Shown one piece after another: positions 9,631-19,980 of a stretch of 25,182 bases of DNA. Position 1 is the stretch's first letter. The number at the start of each line of letters is the position of its first letter. The position numbers and the translations under genes are program-made. The notes beneath the pieces are model-generated. The model was given only the letters and a program-made list of their open reading frames with translations. It was not told where the DNA came from and did not search any database. The DNA is from Purshia tridentata. Taxonomy: Eukaryota; Streptophyta; Magnoliopsida; Rosales; Rosaceae. The stretch lies in contig QANT01001545.1 of NCBI GenBank assembly GCA_003254885.1, forward strand, positions 1 to 25,182. The letters run 5' to 3'.

Positions 9631-11446
9631 TCCTCCCTATTTCTTCCTCTTCTTCACGCGCAGGCAGTAGGAGAAGCCCAGCCAGCCCGATACCCACTCC
9701 CCCTCTTCCCCTGCACGACCCCCCGGCTCATCTCCGGTCACCCAGGCCACCGGCGACCCCCACCCAGCCTCCTCCCGCGCTGCCCAGCCCCTCCCTCTCC
9801 CCTCTCTCCCGCACCCTCCTCTTCTCACTCTCGAGTGCTCTCCTCTGTTCCTCTTTGTGAGTGAAATACGACCCATTTCTGAGCTCCAAATGAGAAAACT
9901 CAAAACTAGAGAAATGTTCCTTTATGTGTCTAGTTTCTACCCTCCAAAAATCAGATCGATTCGTTGAGTATTGAGACCTGTAGAGGCTTCGCACTGTTGC
10001 TGACTCAAGCAGGTCCGCTGATTTTCCTCCCTTGGTTTCGGCCTCCTTTGAGCTCCAATCTTCAAGGTTTTTGGTGGGTTTTTCTCCACTAGGTATGGGC
10101 TTTCTTTTCCCTTTAATTTGGTTGTTTAATTTCGAGTATTTTGTAGGATTAAAACTTTGGGAATTTTGAGACCCATTTCGGGTTTGACTTGATTAAGTGA
10201 AATTGATGGTTATTTTGTGCAATTGAAGGATAAGACACGAATTTAGAGTGATTAGGGACTAGATTGGTGAATTGAATTTGAGGAATTTGAAGAATTTGGA
10301 AGTGTGAGATTTTGGGGGTTATGTCATTTTCGGGTTTAGCCTGGGTCTTTGAAATTGAATCAAATTGCTAGGTGTTTTAGGTAATTGTGGGATTAAGGAT
10401 GGATTTGTGGTGATTTGGGACTTGGATCAATGAATTATTGTGAGAAATTAGAAACTTGGGAATTAGATATTTGGAAACCATGTTAAATCTCTTGGAATCC
10501 TTGATTTTGGGTGATAATTTGAGGTGGTTTTATGTAATTTCCAAACNGGCGTGATTTTCATCTTTAGGAACGATCTATTGAGGTTTAGAATAATTGGTTT
10601 GAAGGAAATCGGAGAAATGGTGAGTTTGGGACGAAATGGGAAACTTTTTGGTTGCCGAAACGATACTCGGACGACACTCGACCAAGTTAGATAGGATGGA
10701 GGGTAATTGAGGAAATTACGGGATTAAAAATAAGTTAGTGGCATGGGTTTTTAGTCGAGAAGGAAATTAAGTTGGTTTATAGCTTGAAATTAAGATTATG
10801 GAGCGAAAAGCCTAAAATTCTAGTTATAGTTATTAAAGTGAATATTATTCTAACGCCTTACCGTTATCGTGTTAGGCGACACTCCTGAGTCCAAGGACGA
10901 TCGCGACGATCTATTCGGAGACCAAAGCTAGGCTATCTCTGTGAGTGGACTTCGTTTCCTAAATTATTTTATGAATTTCATGATTTAAATTCATATTTAT
11001 ATTTTTGAGTTTTAATTGAGTTTTATTAATTGAGAATATTATTTGATTTTTGAGCATGGTTTGAGGATTATTGCATGGAAATAGATTTGATATGCTCGGG
11101 AATTNGATATGCTTGGTAACTATTTTTCGTGATTATTTATTCGACCCGTTAGATTTTGGAAACATTTTGATTTCTCAAAGTAAACATATGTGGTTATCCG
11201 TATCTTGAAATATTACGGGTTTAGTTATCGAAAAAGGCATTTTATAATGATTTCACAATATTAGAAAGTTTATATGCTTTTATGGGCGAAAAGAGATTTA
11301 TGGGAAAAGGATTTTCAAACCACCCTTCGCAGTACCCTTCAGATTATCAGCTTTCATAGGTCTTTGGGACCCATCACGGCACACATATAGGCTTTGGGCC
11401 GTGTGTCGGGATGCCTTGCCCTTTGGGGGCAGCCCTGAGTGCACGT

Positions 11447-11624
11447 ACGGCAGGATATTGGCCCTGCATGTGTATGACAGACCCTGGCTCTGCACATGTA
11501 CGGCAGGATATTGGCCCTGCATGCGTACGGCAGGTCGTAGGCCCTACGCATATACGGCAGGCTATTGGCCCTGCATGCGTACGGCAGGTTGTGGGCCCTG
11601 CGCATGTACGGCAGGTTCGGTGGG
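11447..11624 (+). repeat. 27-bp tandem array, about 6.6 units
   Basis: Units start at 11447, 11474 (26 bp, diverged), 11500, 11527, 11554, 11581 and 11608 (partial). The shared core is ACGGCAGG, a 5-bp variable part, GGCCCTGC and an ATGCGT-like end. GCAGG and CCTGC within each unit are complementary, so each unit can form a small hairpin. Because 27 is divisible by three, the array creates open frames on both strands with repeating Tyr/Trp/Pro/Cys peptides; these are not genes. The array sits in the middle of the long LTR. A weaker unit may precede it at 11420-11446. Confidence 0.9.
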
Positions 11625-13349
11625 TAACGGTTGGGTGAGAGATTTCCTTATCAAAGTAGTTTACAAAATAACTCTCAGACGATACAAAATTTCAGTTCTT
11701 ATTTAATATTTTGAGAGCTGACCAGTTTTACCAATTTATCAGAATTTTCAAAACGGATTTCGAATGCGGATTTTTAAAACAGAGTTTTCAGTGGAGTTCA
11801 TGAAATGTATTTAAATTGGGGAATTTTAAAGAAAAAACGTGAGGTCTTCGTGCCCAATAAATTTTTGTAGTTTGCCATAATAAATGAATTTATTTATAAG
11901 TTACGTTTAAATATTTGTTATTTTCGTCCACTCACTGAGTTGTCTCACTAGTTTTCTCCTTATGGTTGTTTTAATTTTCCCCCAGGTTGTAGCAGTGGAA
12001 CGGTCGAGCCAAAGGCGTCGAGGCACTATTATAGAGTTGTAAAGCCGTGGGAATTCGTTTTCCTTGTATTTTAGTGTCTATATTTAAGTTTGTAGCACCG
12101 CTATGTTATTTTAGGGAATACTTAATTGATTGGTTTTGGAATTTGGGGTCGGAGACCCTTTTGGTTGCGGTAGAGGAGCTGTAAATGCTTAGAAGTGTAT
12201 TTGCAGGTCTCGTGGAGAAAAGGGTTAGTCCAATTTCAGGGGAGGTTCTGCCAAATTTTCGGTAGAATTTTCCTTGATATTGGATTCCCGCAGGATCACT
12301 CCGAGTTCCAGGGTGGAATTCGGGGAGGGTCCTGTCAGAGTTCTAGGCCTTTCGCTCCATAATCCTAAATTCAAACTATAAACCAACTTATTTTCCGTCT
12401 CAACTCAAAACCCATGCCACTAGCTTATTTTTAATCCGGTAATTTCCTCAATTAACCTCCATTCTACCTAACTTGACCAATGATCGTCCGGGTGTCATTT
12501 CGACAACCCATAAGCGCCCAATTCGTCCCAAACTCACCATTTCTCCGATTTCCTTCAAACTAACCATTCTAAACCACAATTGAAGGTTTCTAAGTTAAGA
12601 AATTATTTAAAACTATAGCAATTTATCACTCAAAATCAAAGGTTCCAAAGAATTCAACATGGTTTCCAAACCCCAACTTCCAAGTTTCTAATTTCCCACA
12701 ATAATTCATCAATCCAAGTTCCAGTCACTCCAAATCCATCCTTAACCCCACATCTACACCAAAACAACCATCAATTCCCCTAAACATGGCCAAATCCGAA
12801 ATGGGCATAAACCCCAATTTCCCCAACTTTCCAATTTCTTCAAATTCCTTAAAATTTCTTGTTCTAATTCTCAATTGGAAGTTCCTAAGAGTGATTAATG
12901 TCCAAAAATAACTCAAAACACCACCCAATCTTAGTTTTCCAAGAGAACTCGAAATGGGTGTGTAAACTCCAAAAATTGATAAACGAAAATGCTCAAATTT
13001 AGAGGACAATACCTTAGGGGAAATAAAGCACACGAAGAGAGGAGTAAAACCCACTAAAAATCCGACCCAAACAGGGCCGAAAACGGCCGGAATCGACGAA
13101 GAACGACGGCGGTGGCGCGACTGTAACTGGGCTGCTACATCTTCACGGCTGATCGGAATTATGATCTGAGACTTTCAGTGGAAAGGCATCATCGATAGCT
13201 TTCCAACGATACCCAGATCACTAGAATCGGACATCAAACGAAGAAGTTATGGCCATTCAAAGTTTGGCCTTGAAGAGAGGAGGGGAGAGAGAGAAAAGAG
13301 TGAGTGTGCGGGAGAGAGGGGGAGAGGAGAGAGAAATAAAAAGTGGGGG

Positions 13350-13372
13350 GAAATTTCCAGAATTTTCTGGAA
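13350..13372 (-). promoter_or_regulatory. Heat-shock-element-like palindrome in the inverted LTR copy
   Basis: Five GAA/TTC triplets with two-base spacing start at 13350, 13355, 13360, 13365 and 13370. The position mirrors 9608-9630 to within one base. Some spacer bases differ between copies while all triplets are kept, which is worth noting although only two copies are available. Confidence 0.5.
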
Positions 13373-13507
13373 ATTTAAACCCATTTCAAAGTAATTACGA
13401 GTTTTCCTCTTACTTTAAATCTCCGTATTTTCCAAACCGTAGCTCTAAATGATGCATGCTACATGTCTACGAATTCGTCAAGTCGAGCTCTACGCAACCA
13501 TGTCAAA

Positions 13508-13683
13508 GTCAACTCTAAAATCCGAGCAATTTAAAAAGTCAACTTTTGAGTCCCTTAACACGTTCCTAACGTTTTAACCATAGCTCTAAACGACCCATGT
13601 CGCATGTCAATGAACTCGTGAGCCCAAGACCTTCCTAACGAACCCAAGGTCAAAGTTAGAATCTTACTAGAACCAAAAGTCAA
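13508..13683 (-). promoter_or_regulatory. W-box cluster in the inverted LTR copy
   Basis: TTGACC/T cores on the minus strand lie at 13508-13512, 13538-13542, 13649-13653 and 13679-13683. They exactly mirror the four in the left LTR copy. Confidence 0.45.
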
Positions 13684-13729
13684 TGTTGGGCCCTATTAAC
13701 ATTTGCTTAGGAAGGTACGGGTCGTTACA

Positions 13730-13980
13730 TACTTTGATTTCCATTAGTTTGTTAAAGTGAATTCTTAAACTAACTGTTTTGTTGAAAGTATTTGTGGGTG
13801 TCATTGCTGGAAAACCCTCAGGAGACACAACTCCACCTATTAGGGACACATAGAGCTTTAAAGGCTTGTTGCATATGCTCAATGCAATCGTGTTGCCTAT
13901 GAAAGTGGTTTAGTTAGCTTCTTTTTTTTATTTTTATTTCTGTAGTTATGCTCGAGGACTAGCAAAAACCAGGTTTGGGG
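13730..13980 (+). mobile_element. 3' internal end of an Athila/Tat-type Gypsy element, with polypurine tract
   Basis: This is a 251-bp non-coding remnant ending in GCTCGAGGACTAGCAA and then AGGTTTGGGG (13971-13980). That arrangement, a CTCGAGGA motif followed by a G-rich polypurine tract and then TGTTTGATAAC, is characteristic of the 3' end of the internal region of plant Athila/Tat (Ogre-like) Gypsy elements, as I recall the family. Its left side is cut off by the inverted LTR pair at 13729/13730. Confidence 0.6.
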
Positions 13981-14595
13981 TGTTTGATAACTCTAACAAT
14001 TGCATTCATTTTACGCCTCTCTTTCTCAGTTTATTACTTTGTTTTTGAGTTAAACTTGTGCATTTTAATCTTTCTTTGTTGAGTTTTCAGTACTTTAATT
14101 CTAGGAGCTTAATGAATGCATTTAGATTTATGAAGCATGGAAACCTTTTGAAATTGGTCTTGGCAAACAGTCAAATTTTTAGATTAAACTATACCATCTC
14201 AGAAGTAATTATGTGTTGAGCCGTATATGGTTGGAAAGCCCTGGAAGTTAGCTTTCTAAAGAATTTTACAGATCTCGATTCTAAATTTTCGAGAGGAAGA
14301 TATGTTGATTTAAGCATCAGTTGGTCAAATCAGGAAATTTGTGTGAAAATTGAAGAACCAAAAAGCGAAAGTTACCAATTCGGAAATTTATGCTTCTTGG
14401 ATGTGTTTTGTGATTTAGGAAAGTTAAATAAGGCCTAATAGCTGATTTAATGGAGTTTCTAAGTTGATTTTATCTCCTTGAGGTAGAATTGATTGAGGAA
14501 ACCTTTTTCTACAAGCATAAGGAATCCTTAATGGGCTGGTTTTTGGTGTGAGCTGTAGGAATTGTTTCAGCAGCCCTAAAATCCTGTTTGTACAC

Positions 14596-14604
14596 TATAA
14601 AAGG
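14596..14604 (+). promoter_or_regulatory. TATA box of the interrupted Gypsy LTR
   Basis: TATAAAAGG is a strong TATA match about 615 bp into the LTR, followed by purine-rich leader sequence. Because the Copia insertion lies about 800 bp downstream, transcripts from this promoter would run antisense into the Copia element. Confidence 0.55.
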
Positions 14605-15397
14605 AAGAGAAGAAGGCCATAAAAGGGATCCTTACGCAAGCCATTGAAAAAAACTCGTTTTTGGAGCTTAGCCACACAATAACAGCAAGCAAGGAGGCCT
14701 AGAAGAGGAGTTCAACATCAGAATTGGTTTTCCAAGGGTTCTCGTATTTCAAGCTTCAATTTCAGATGTCTTTAAGGATTAATTTGCTTGTATCTATGTT
14801 CATAATGTGTAACTAAACTCCATAACTAAGGTTTCAATGTAGCCTAACAATTCTATTTGATGTTTTAAGTTAATTATCCATTGTTAATTGATTCAGTTTT
14901 CTAGTTCCATTCACTTATGCTTAATTGAATATATATGCTTGTTTTCATGCTTGATCACCATTAGAATAATTATATCTTGGTTAGTTTACATACACATCAT
15001 ATAATTCTCAACTGAACTAGTGAAAGGAAGGGTAATATGTGACACACATCATGTCAGTATTATGGTTCCTATTTATTATTCTTATGCTTAATGGATTTGG
15101 AATAGATAATTTAGACTACACATCATAGTTAAATTATATTTTCTGAATACTTGATTAAAACCACATATCATGGATAGTCATACAGGAGGAGGAACGAACC
15201 CTGGAACCTTAGTTGGTGATTTTGGATATCAATTAGCTTAATTCAAGAAATTAGATTATTATGGTGAAATTGAATCCCTAGTATTCCAAAGTCTGTTTAC
15301 AACCTTAAAATTCTTACTTCATATTTTTGTTTACTTTCTTGTCTTCTAATTTCAGTTTAGAGCAATCATATTCAGTTTGTCTTTAATTTCATTCTTT

Positions 15398-15402
15398 TAT
15401 CT
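15398..15402 (+). repeat. Target-site duplication TATCT, left copy
   Basis: TATCT sits immediately left of the Copia LTR and is repeated exactly at 20291-20295, immediately right of the other LTR. A 5-bp duplication is the usual product of Copia integration. Confidence 0.9.
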
Positions 15403-15713
15403 TATTGAATTTGGTAATTAAATTGAGGTAGGAATTTTGAGAAGAAGAAAATTGATTCAAGCAGAAAAATGGTGGAGCTCAAATTGAGCTGCCAACCCAC
15501 GCACTTTCATGTATCCAATTCTATTATGACATCAGACTATTATGTAGCCGTTGCTACAGTAAGAAGCAAGTACATCTCATCAGCTCCTTACAACATGACC
15601 CTCTAGATCAATGACACCTGTCCAAACTTAAGTTTCTACTAACAACAGAAACTAACTAACTGCATGGTTAATTAAGGCAACAAACCGATCAGTTAAATGC
15701 CTTAATATTAGCA
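15403..15713 (-). repeat. 3' LTR of Copia element 1
   Basis: The LTR is 311 bp and starts TGCTAATATT on the minus strand. The second base pair after TG has drifted from the TGTTAATATT of the partner LTR. It ends ...TTCAATA next to the target duplication. The RNase H reading frame runs into it and stops at 15689. Confidence 0.93.
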
Positions 15714-17879
15714 CTCCCTTCTAAGGATTTAACTGAAGACACTCCAAGTTTTCTTTTAAAGTTATTAAACCTGTCCTTTGCCAATGGCTTCGTGAAAATG
15801 TCTGCAAGCTGATCTTCTCCCTTGCAGTACATGAGATCAATGACACCATCTTGAATAGCATCACGGATGAAATGAAATTTCCTTTTGATGTGTTTAGACC
15901 TTTGGTGAAACATAGGATTCTTGGACATGACAATTGCTAATGTGTTATCACACATAAGAGCAGTTGGTTCTATCTGCTCCTCTCCAAAGTCTTGTAATAC
16001 AAAACGAAGCTAGATTGCCTAAGTTCTTGCTTCAGAGGCGCTCATATATTCAGCTACTACAATAGAGAGAGCCAAACTCTGTTGCTTCACAGAAGCCCAA
16101 GAAAAGGCTCCACTTCCAAATGAGAATTCATGTCCAGAAGTAGATTTCATATCATCTTCATATCCACTCCGGTCACTGTCACAAAAACCAATCAAAAGGG
16201 CAGGGTCTCCTTTCTTGTACTGTAATCCAAAATCAATTATTCCTTGTATATACCTCAGGACCTTTTTGGCAGATCCAAAATGCTTGGCTGATGGGCAGTG
16301 CATGAACCTTGCCAAACAACTTGCAGCAAACCTTATATCAGATCTTGTTGCTGTTAAATAGAGAAGACTTCCCACAATTTTCCTATATAATTCCTCATCT
16401 GCTGGCTTAGATCCATCATCCTTTCTTAATTTATCAGAAGTTGTAAGGGGGATTGTCACAGGTGTACAACCTTTGAGACCAAATTTGTCAAGAAGGCTGA
16501 GAGCATACTTTTTTTGGTGAATAAATATGCTCTCTTCTTGTTGGATAACTCCCATACCAAGGAAGTGATGAAGCAGGCCTAGGTCTGTCATCTCATATTT
16601 ATTCATCATATCATGCTTAAATTGCTCAATCATTGTTTCATAGCTACCTGTATATACTATGTCATCCACATAGATAGACACGATTAGAGTTCCTAGTCCC
16701 TCCTTGCATTTCACATACAGTGTTGCTTCACTTGGACTTCTTTTAAAACCACAGCGAAGAAGATTAGCACCAATGTTGCCATACCATGCCCTTGGGGCTT
16801 GTTTCAATCCATAGAGAGCCTTTCTCAGCCTATACACTTTACTTTCTTCTCCTTCCACACTGAACCCATCAGGCTGATCAACATAAACTTCCTCTTCTGG
16901 TATTCCATTTAGAAATGCAGATTTTACATCAAGTTGATGTACCTTCCATCCTCTTTGAGCAACCAAGGCAATGAGGGTTTTGATTGTGTCAAGTCTTGCC
17001 ACTGGGGCAAAAGTTTCATTGAAATCTACCCCTAGCTTTTGTGTATAGCCTTTAGCTACTAGCCTTGCTTTGTGTTTCTGAATGGTACCATCAAGATTGA
17101 GTTTGTTTTTAAGGATCCATTTCACTCCCACCACAGGTTTATCACTCGGTATATTGACCAATTCCCATGTTTGGTTCTTTTCAATCATAGCAATTTCATC
17201 ATCCATTGCCTTTTGCCAAGCTTGATCTCTTGCAGCCTCATAGTAGCATTCAGGTTCAAAAACACTCAATTTGCATTGTGCAAACACCTCATTCAAGTTT
17301 CTCCATTTCATAGGTGTGCTATCATAGGTCTCAGACAATATAATCTCATTTCTATCAATTGGTGAGATTTGTCTTCGATCATTGCTCTCTCCAATTGATA
17401 ATGAGTCATGCATGCTAGTTTCAGGATTTTGAACATCATGAGATATTGTAGAAGGTAAAACTGGAGTTTCAGATTCATTTAAAGCCTCATTCTCACAAAT
17501 TTCTAATTCTTGATTCCAAGTTACAACTACAAACTGAGATTCTTGAAGTTCCCAATTCCACAGTGCATTTTCATCAAAGATCACACTCCTTGATACTATG
17601 ACTTTGTTACTGCTCAAATAGAATACTCTGTAGCCTTTTTCTCTAGTCCCATAACCTACAAAGATTCCTTTATGTCCAGTTTCATCTAGCTTCTGCCTTT
17701 GTTGAGTTGGAATGTGAGTGAAACAAATGCTTCCAAATATTCGAAGATGTTTTACTCCTAGCTTTCTTCCACTGTAATCCTTAAAAGGTGTCTTGTTCTC
17801 TAGGCTACGAGTAAGACATCTATTCAGAATATAGACAGTTGTGTTCACAAATTCCCCCCAGAATTTCTAAGGCATTTTC
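15689..17879 (-). pseudogene. Reverse transcriptase-RNase H part of Copia element 1 (broken)
   Basis: This part would copy the element RNA into DNA. The main open stretch (17848-16019, 609 residues) holds the C-terminal end of integrase, then the reverse transcriptase with [11 protein letters not shown] (YVDD catalytic pair) and the conserved LKQAPRAWY block, and the start of RNase H. Stops at 17867-17869, 16019-16021 and 16010-16012 break the frame; the rest of RNase H (15955-15689) continues in the same frame to a stop inside the LTR. Damage is also visible in RNase H: the Trp of the CDSDW block is Arg, and the AEAEY block of element 2 reads VVAEY here, losing an acidic residue. It is non-functional. 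Confidence 0.9.
15714..15722 (-). other. Polypurine tract of Copia element 1
   Basis: AGAAGGGAG on the minus strand lies directly before the 3' LTR. This is the expected primer for plus-strand DNA synthesis. The same nine bases precede the LTR of element 2 (22065-22057). Confidence 0.85.
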
Positions 17880-17884
17880 TTTTC

Positions 17885-18891
17885 TTATAACATGGTTCTT
17901 GACATCTCCATAATGATTATGTTCTGTCTCTCAGCAACACCATTTTGCTGAGGTGAGTAAGCAATAGTGAGTTGCTTTTCAAGTCCAATGTCTTCATATA
18001 ACTTTACAAATTCAGTTGAGGTATATTCTCCAACTCTGTCACTCCTTAATTTCTTAAGTTTAAAACCACATTGTAGTTCCACCATGGCTTTGAACTTCTT
18101 GAACCCAGTGAATACTTCAGACTTGTGTTTTAGGAAATAAACCCAACACATTCTTGATTTATCATCGATGAATGTGAGAAAATACCTGTTACCTCCCAAG
18201 GCGTCCACCAAAGGGCCACAAACACTTAAGTTAACATGTTCAAGTGGATTTTCTGCTCTCCTTGTCTTGTCCTTGTCAAACATCTCTCTGTGTGATTTTG
18301 CTATTGCACATCCTTCACAAACATGTTCCTTTTGTGAAAGAGCTGGCATACCATATACCATCTCTTTTTCTTGTAACAATTTTAGACTCTCAAAATTTAG
18401 GTGACCAAACCTTTTATGCCACATCTAGCATGAGTCTACAACAATAGCTCGATTTACCACAGTAGGACCAATACACTCAAATGTAAAGGGAAAACATCTA
18501 TTTCCCTTCATTTGGATCAAAGCAACAAGCTCTTGCATGCTCCTATCACAATAAATATGAGCCATGAAATCTCCACACACAATCCAATACCCATTTCTAT
18601 CATTTGCCCAACACTTAATAGATTTTCATCAAGTTCTGGCACTATCATAACTCCAGGGATGTGCCTGGTTCCATTCTTGGTTTCAACCACCAATGTCCCT
18701 TTTCCTGCTGATTCCACTAGGCCCCTTGTACCCCTCTTGACTTTGCACCTTATGTTCCTATCAATATTGATCAATGAGGATTCATAGCTCGTCATGTGGT
18801 TGCTGCAGCCACTATCTAGATACCAGATGCTATTGTCCTTTTGCACAGAGACCTTATGACAAGCAAAGAACATTGTTGTTGTTTCTCCCAC
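17885..18891 (-). pseudogene. Protease and integrase part of Copia element 1 (broken)
   Basis: The aspartic protease signature WYLDSGCSNHMT lies near the start (about 18820). A deletion of one base near 18595 shifts the frame. The integrase zinc-binding region begins MWHKRFGHLNF at 18424, just after a TAG (18425-18427) that replaces the Trp codon seen in element 2. The integrase core keeps the second Asp (LRSD) and the Glu (VAER), but the first catalytic Asp, in the HTDVCGP block of element 2, has become NLSVCGP. A TAA at 17885-17887 ends this stretch. Integrase would be inactive even if translated. Confidence 0.88.
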
Positions 18892-19889
18892 TTAATTTGC
18901 ATAGTTCACAGTTTGGTTCTTCTTTGGCTGATGGCATTCCTTCATAACGTGACCAAATTTGTCACAGTTGTGACGCCTGACCTTCTCTTTGAACCAGCAT
19001 TCCCCTAAATGAATTTTCTCACAAACCCTGCATTTTGGTTTGCTTGTGTTTATAGCATTTCTATTTTTTAGATTTCCTTGATTCTTATTTTCCCATTTTT
19101 TGGGTATACCTTTCCAGTTTCGTTGTGTTTTCTTCCTCCATCATTTCCATGAAATTTGTTCTGAGCAAATTGATCCTTAGGTGAAATACTCATTCCTGAA
19201 AATGTTGTCTTAGAGTTCATAGGGTCATCTTCATCCCTATTTAACCTAAGCTCATAACTCTTGAGAGAATCCATGACTTCATTCATAGAAACAGAATTCA
19301 AATCTACAGTTCTTTCTATCACCACACACATTGGATCATATGCTTTGATCAAGCTGATCAAGACTTTCTGTACCATTCATTGATGAAACAACATCTCACC
19401 ATACTTTTCCATTTGATTAGTGAGATCAAGAAATCTAGAGAAGTACTTAGGGAGAGATTTATTTACCTTCATTCTCATATATTCAAACTCACGTCTCAAA
19501 CCTTGTAGCTTCACTGATCTTGCACGTTCATCTCCATGGTATTCCATGTGAAGTAAATCCTAAGCTCCCTTAGCAGTCTCTTGATTGGCGATGCGAGGAA
19601 ATATTTCTTTTGACACAGCACCCTGGATTATCCCCAAAGCTTTTGCATCCTTCATTAATTGTTCTTCCACATATGGATCAAAGTCACCATCATCTTCCAG
19701 ATTGGTCTCCTCACCCTCCTTCTTCTTCTTCTTCTTCTTCTTCTTCGATTCTAAAGTAGAGAATCCCTTATCCACGAGCTTCCAAATACCATAAGATTTG
19801 AAGATCGTAACCATCCTCACTTTCCAGTAATCAAAATCAGTTCCATCGAAAATGGGAGCACGTAGCTCACCACCTCTAGATCCTGCCCG
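18892..19889 (-). pseudogene. gag part of Copia element 1 (broken)
   Basis: The capsid-like region starts at the GGELRAPIF motif; where element 2 has its ATG, this copy has CGG (19889-19887), so the start codon appears lost. A nine-lysine run is encoded by an expanded AAG microsatellite (19719-19745). Nonsense codons lie at 19560-19562 (TAG), 19377-19379 (TGA) and 18892-18894 (TAA), and there is a frameshift in a homopolymer run near 19094-19101. The zinc-knuckle region is present (HNCDKFGHVMKEC), but the first Cys of the CCHC motif reads Arg. The open frame that starts at 20087 inside the LTR runs into gag by chance. Confidence 0.85.
19719..19745 (-). repeat. (AAG)9 microsatellite inside gag
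   Basis: Nine AAG codons in frame encode nine lysines. It is probably slippage expansion in a dead element. Confidence 0.9.
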
Positions 19890-19966
19890 GATGAGCAGAG
19901 ATCTTTCACGTTGGACTACTCTTTTACTTCTCACAATAATCAACACCCAGTTCAAAAATTGAGCTA

Positions 19967-19980
19967 GAGCATTGATACCA
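19967..19980 (-). other. Primer-binding site of Copia element 1
   Basis: TGGTATCAATGCTC directly follows the 5' LTR and resembles the site complementary to the 3' end of initiator methionine tRNA (TGGTATCAGAGC), with two changes. Element 2 has the unchanged form. Confidence 0.85.

Larger units (their letters stand above)
9250..12337 (+). mobile_element. Long Gypsy-type LTR (about 3.1 kb), plus orientation
   Basis: The segment starts TGTAACGACCCG and ends ...GGGTCCTGTCA, so it has TG...CA termini, and it holds no retroviral coding domain. It reads like one long LTR, of the kind seen in Tekay/Del-like chromoviruses (family placement is inferred). Inside it are a W-box cluster (9296-9472), a heat-shock-element-like palindrome (9608-9630), a C/T-rich leader (about 9630-9860) and a 27-bp tandem array (11447-11624). 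Two undetermined bases lie at 10547 and 11105. There is no primer-binding site or coding region after 12337; instead an inverted partial copy begins at once. No target duplication was found, so it is not a clean solo LTR. Short open frames within it are chance or repeat-driven. Confidence 0.7.
9250..13729. repeat. Large inverted repeat: arms 9250-10821 and 12338-13729
   Basis: The two arms are complementary over about 1.4-1.57 kb, with a spacer of about 1.5 kb (10822-12337). Alignment of the outer 220 bp is collinear: the four W-box cores sit at mirror-image positions (each pair of coordinates sums to 22979). I estimate well over 80% identity by eye in the outer 350 bp and less in the leader. 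A transcript crossing both arms could fold into a long hairpin. Confidence 0.85.
12338..13729 (-). mobile_element. Truncated inverted copy of the same LTR (5' 1.4 kb)
   Basis: Read on the minus strand from 13729, this starts TGTAACGACCCGTACC and follows the plus-strand LTR at 9250 closely, with no net indel over the first 220 bp. It continues through the GGAGCGAAA motif (12351-12359) and stops matching at about 12338, where the left LTR ends. It therefore holds the U3 and leader part but lacks the rest of the LTR, including the 27-bp array. It is about 180 bp shorter than the matching left arm, mainly in the leader region. Confidence 0.75.
13981..15402 (+). mobile_element. Athila/Tat-type Gypsy 3' LTR, left segment (interrupted)
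   Basis: The LTR starts at 13981 (TGTTTGATAAC) or 13985 (TGATAAC), directly after the polypurine tract. A TATAAAAGG box at 14596-14604 marks the promoter. The LTR is interrupted after TATCT (15398-15402) by a Copia element and resumes at 20291. There are no coding features. Joined length without the insertion would be about 1.5 kb, which suits this group. Confidence 0.65.

Noticed and set aside
9595..9994. Proline/serine- and arginine/glycine-rich open frames on both strands
   Set aside because: These are by-products of the C/T-rich leader; overlapping frames on both strands and no conserved features.
10547..11105. Single N bases read as possible polymorphic sites
   Set aside because: Two isolated ambiguous calls inside a high-copy LTR are more simply assembly or mapping uncertainty.
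11447..11624. Regularly spaced short repeats resembling a CRISPR array
   Set aside because: Units are contiguous 27-bp tandem copies with no unique spacers, inside a plant LTR; no Cas genes.
11298..11706. Several overlapping open frames on both strands with repeating peptides
   Set aside because: They arise because the 27-bp repeat length is a multiple of three. No start context or domain supports a protein.
9250..13729. Mutator-like or foldback DNA transposon with long terminal inverted repeats
   Set aside because: The ends match LTR-type TGTAACGACCC, no 9-bp duplication flanks it (left ...GGGGTAAT, right TACTTTGAT), there is no transposase, and the spacer reads as the rest of one LTR. Not fully excluded.
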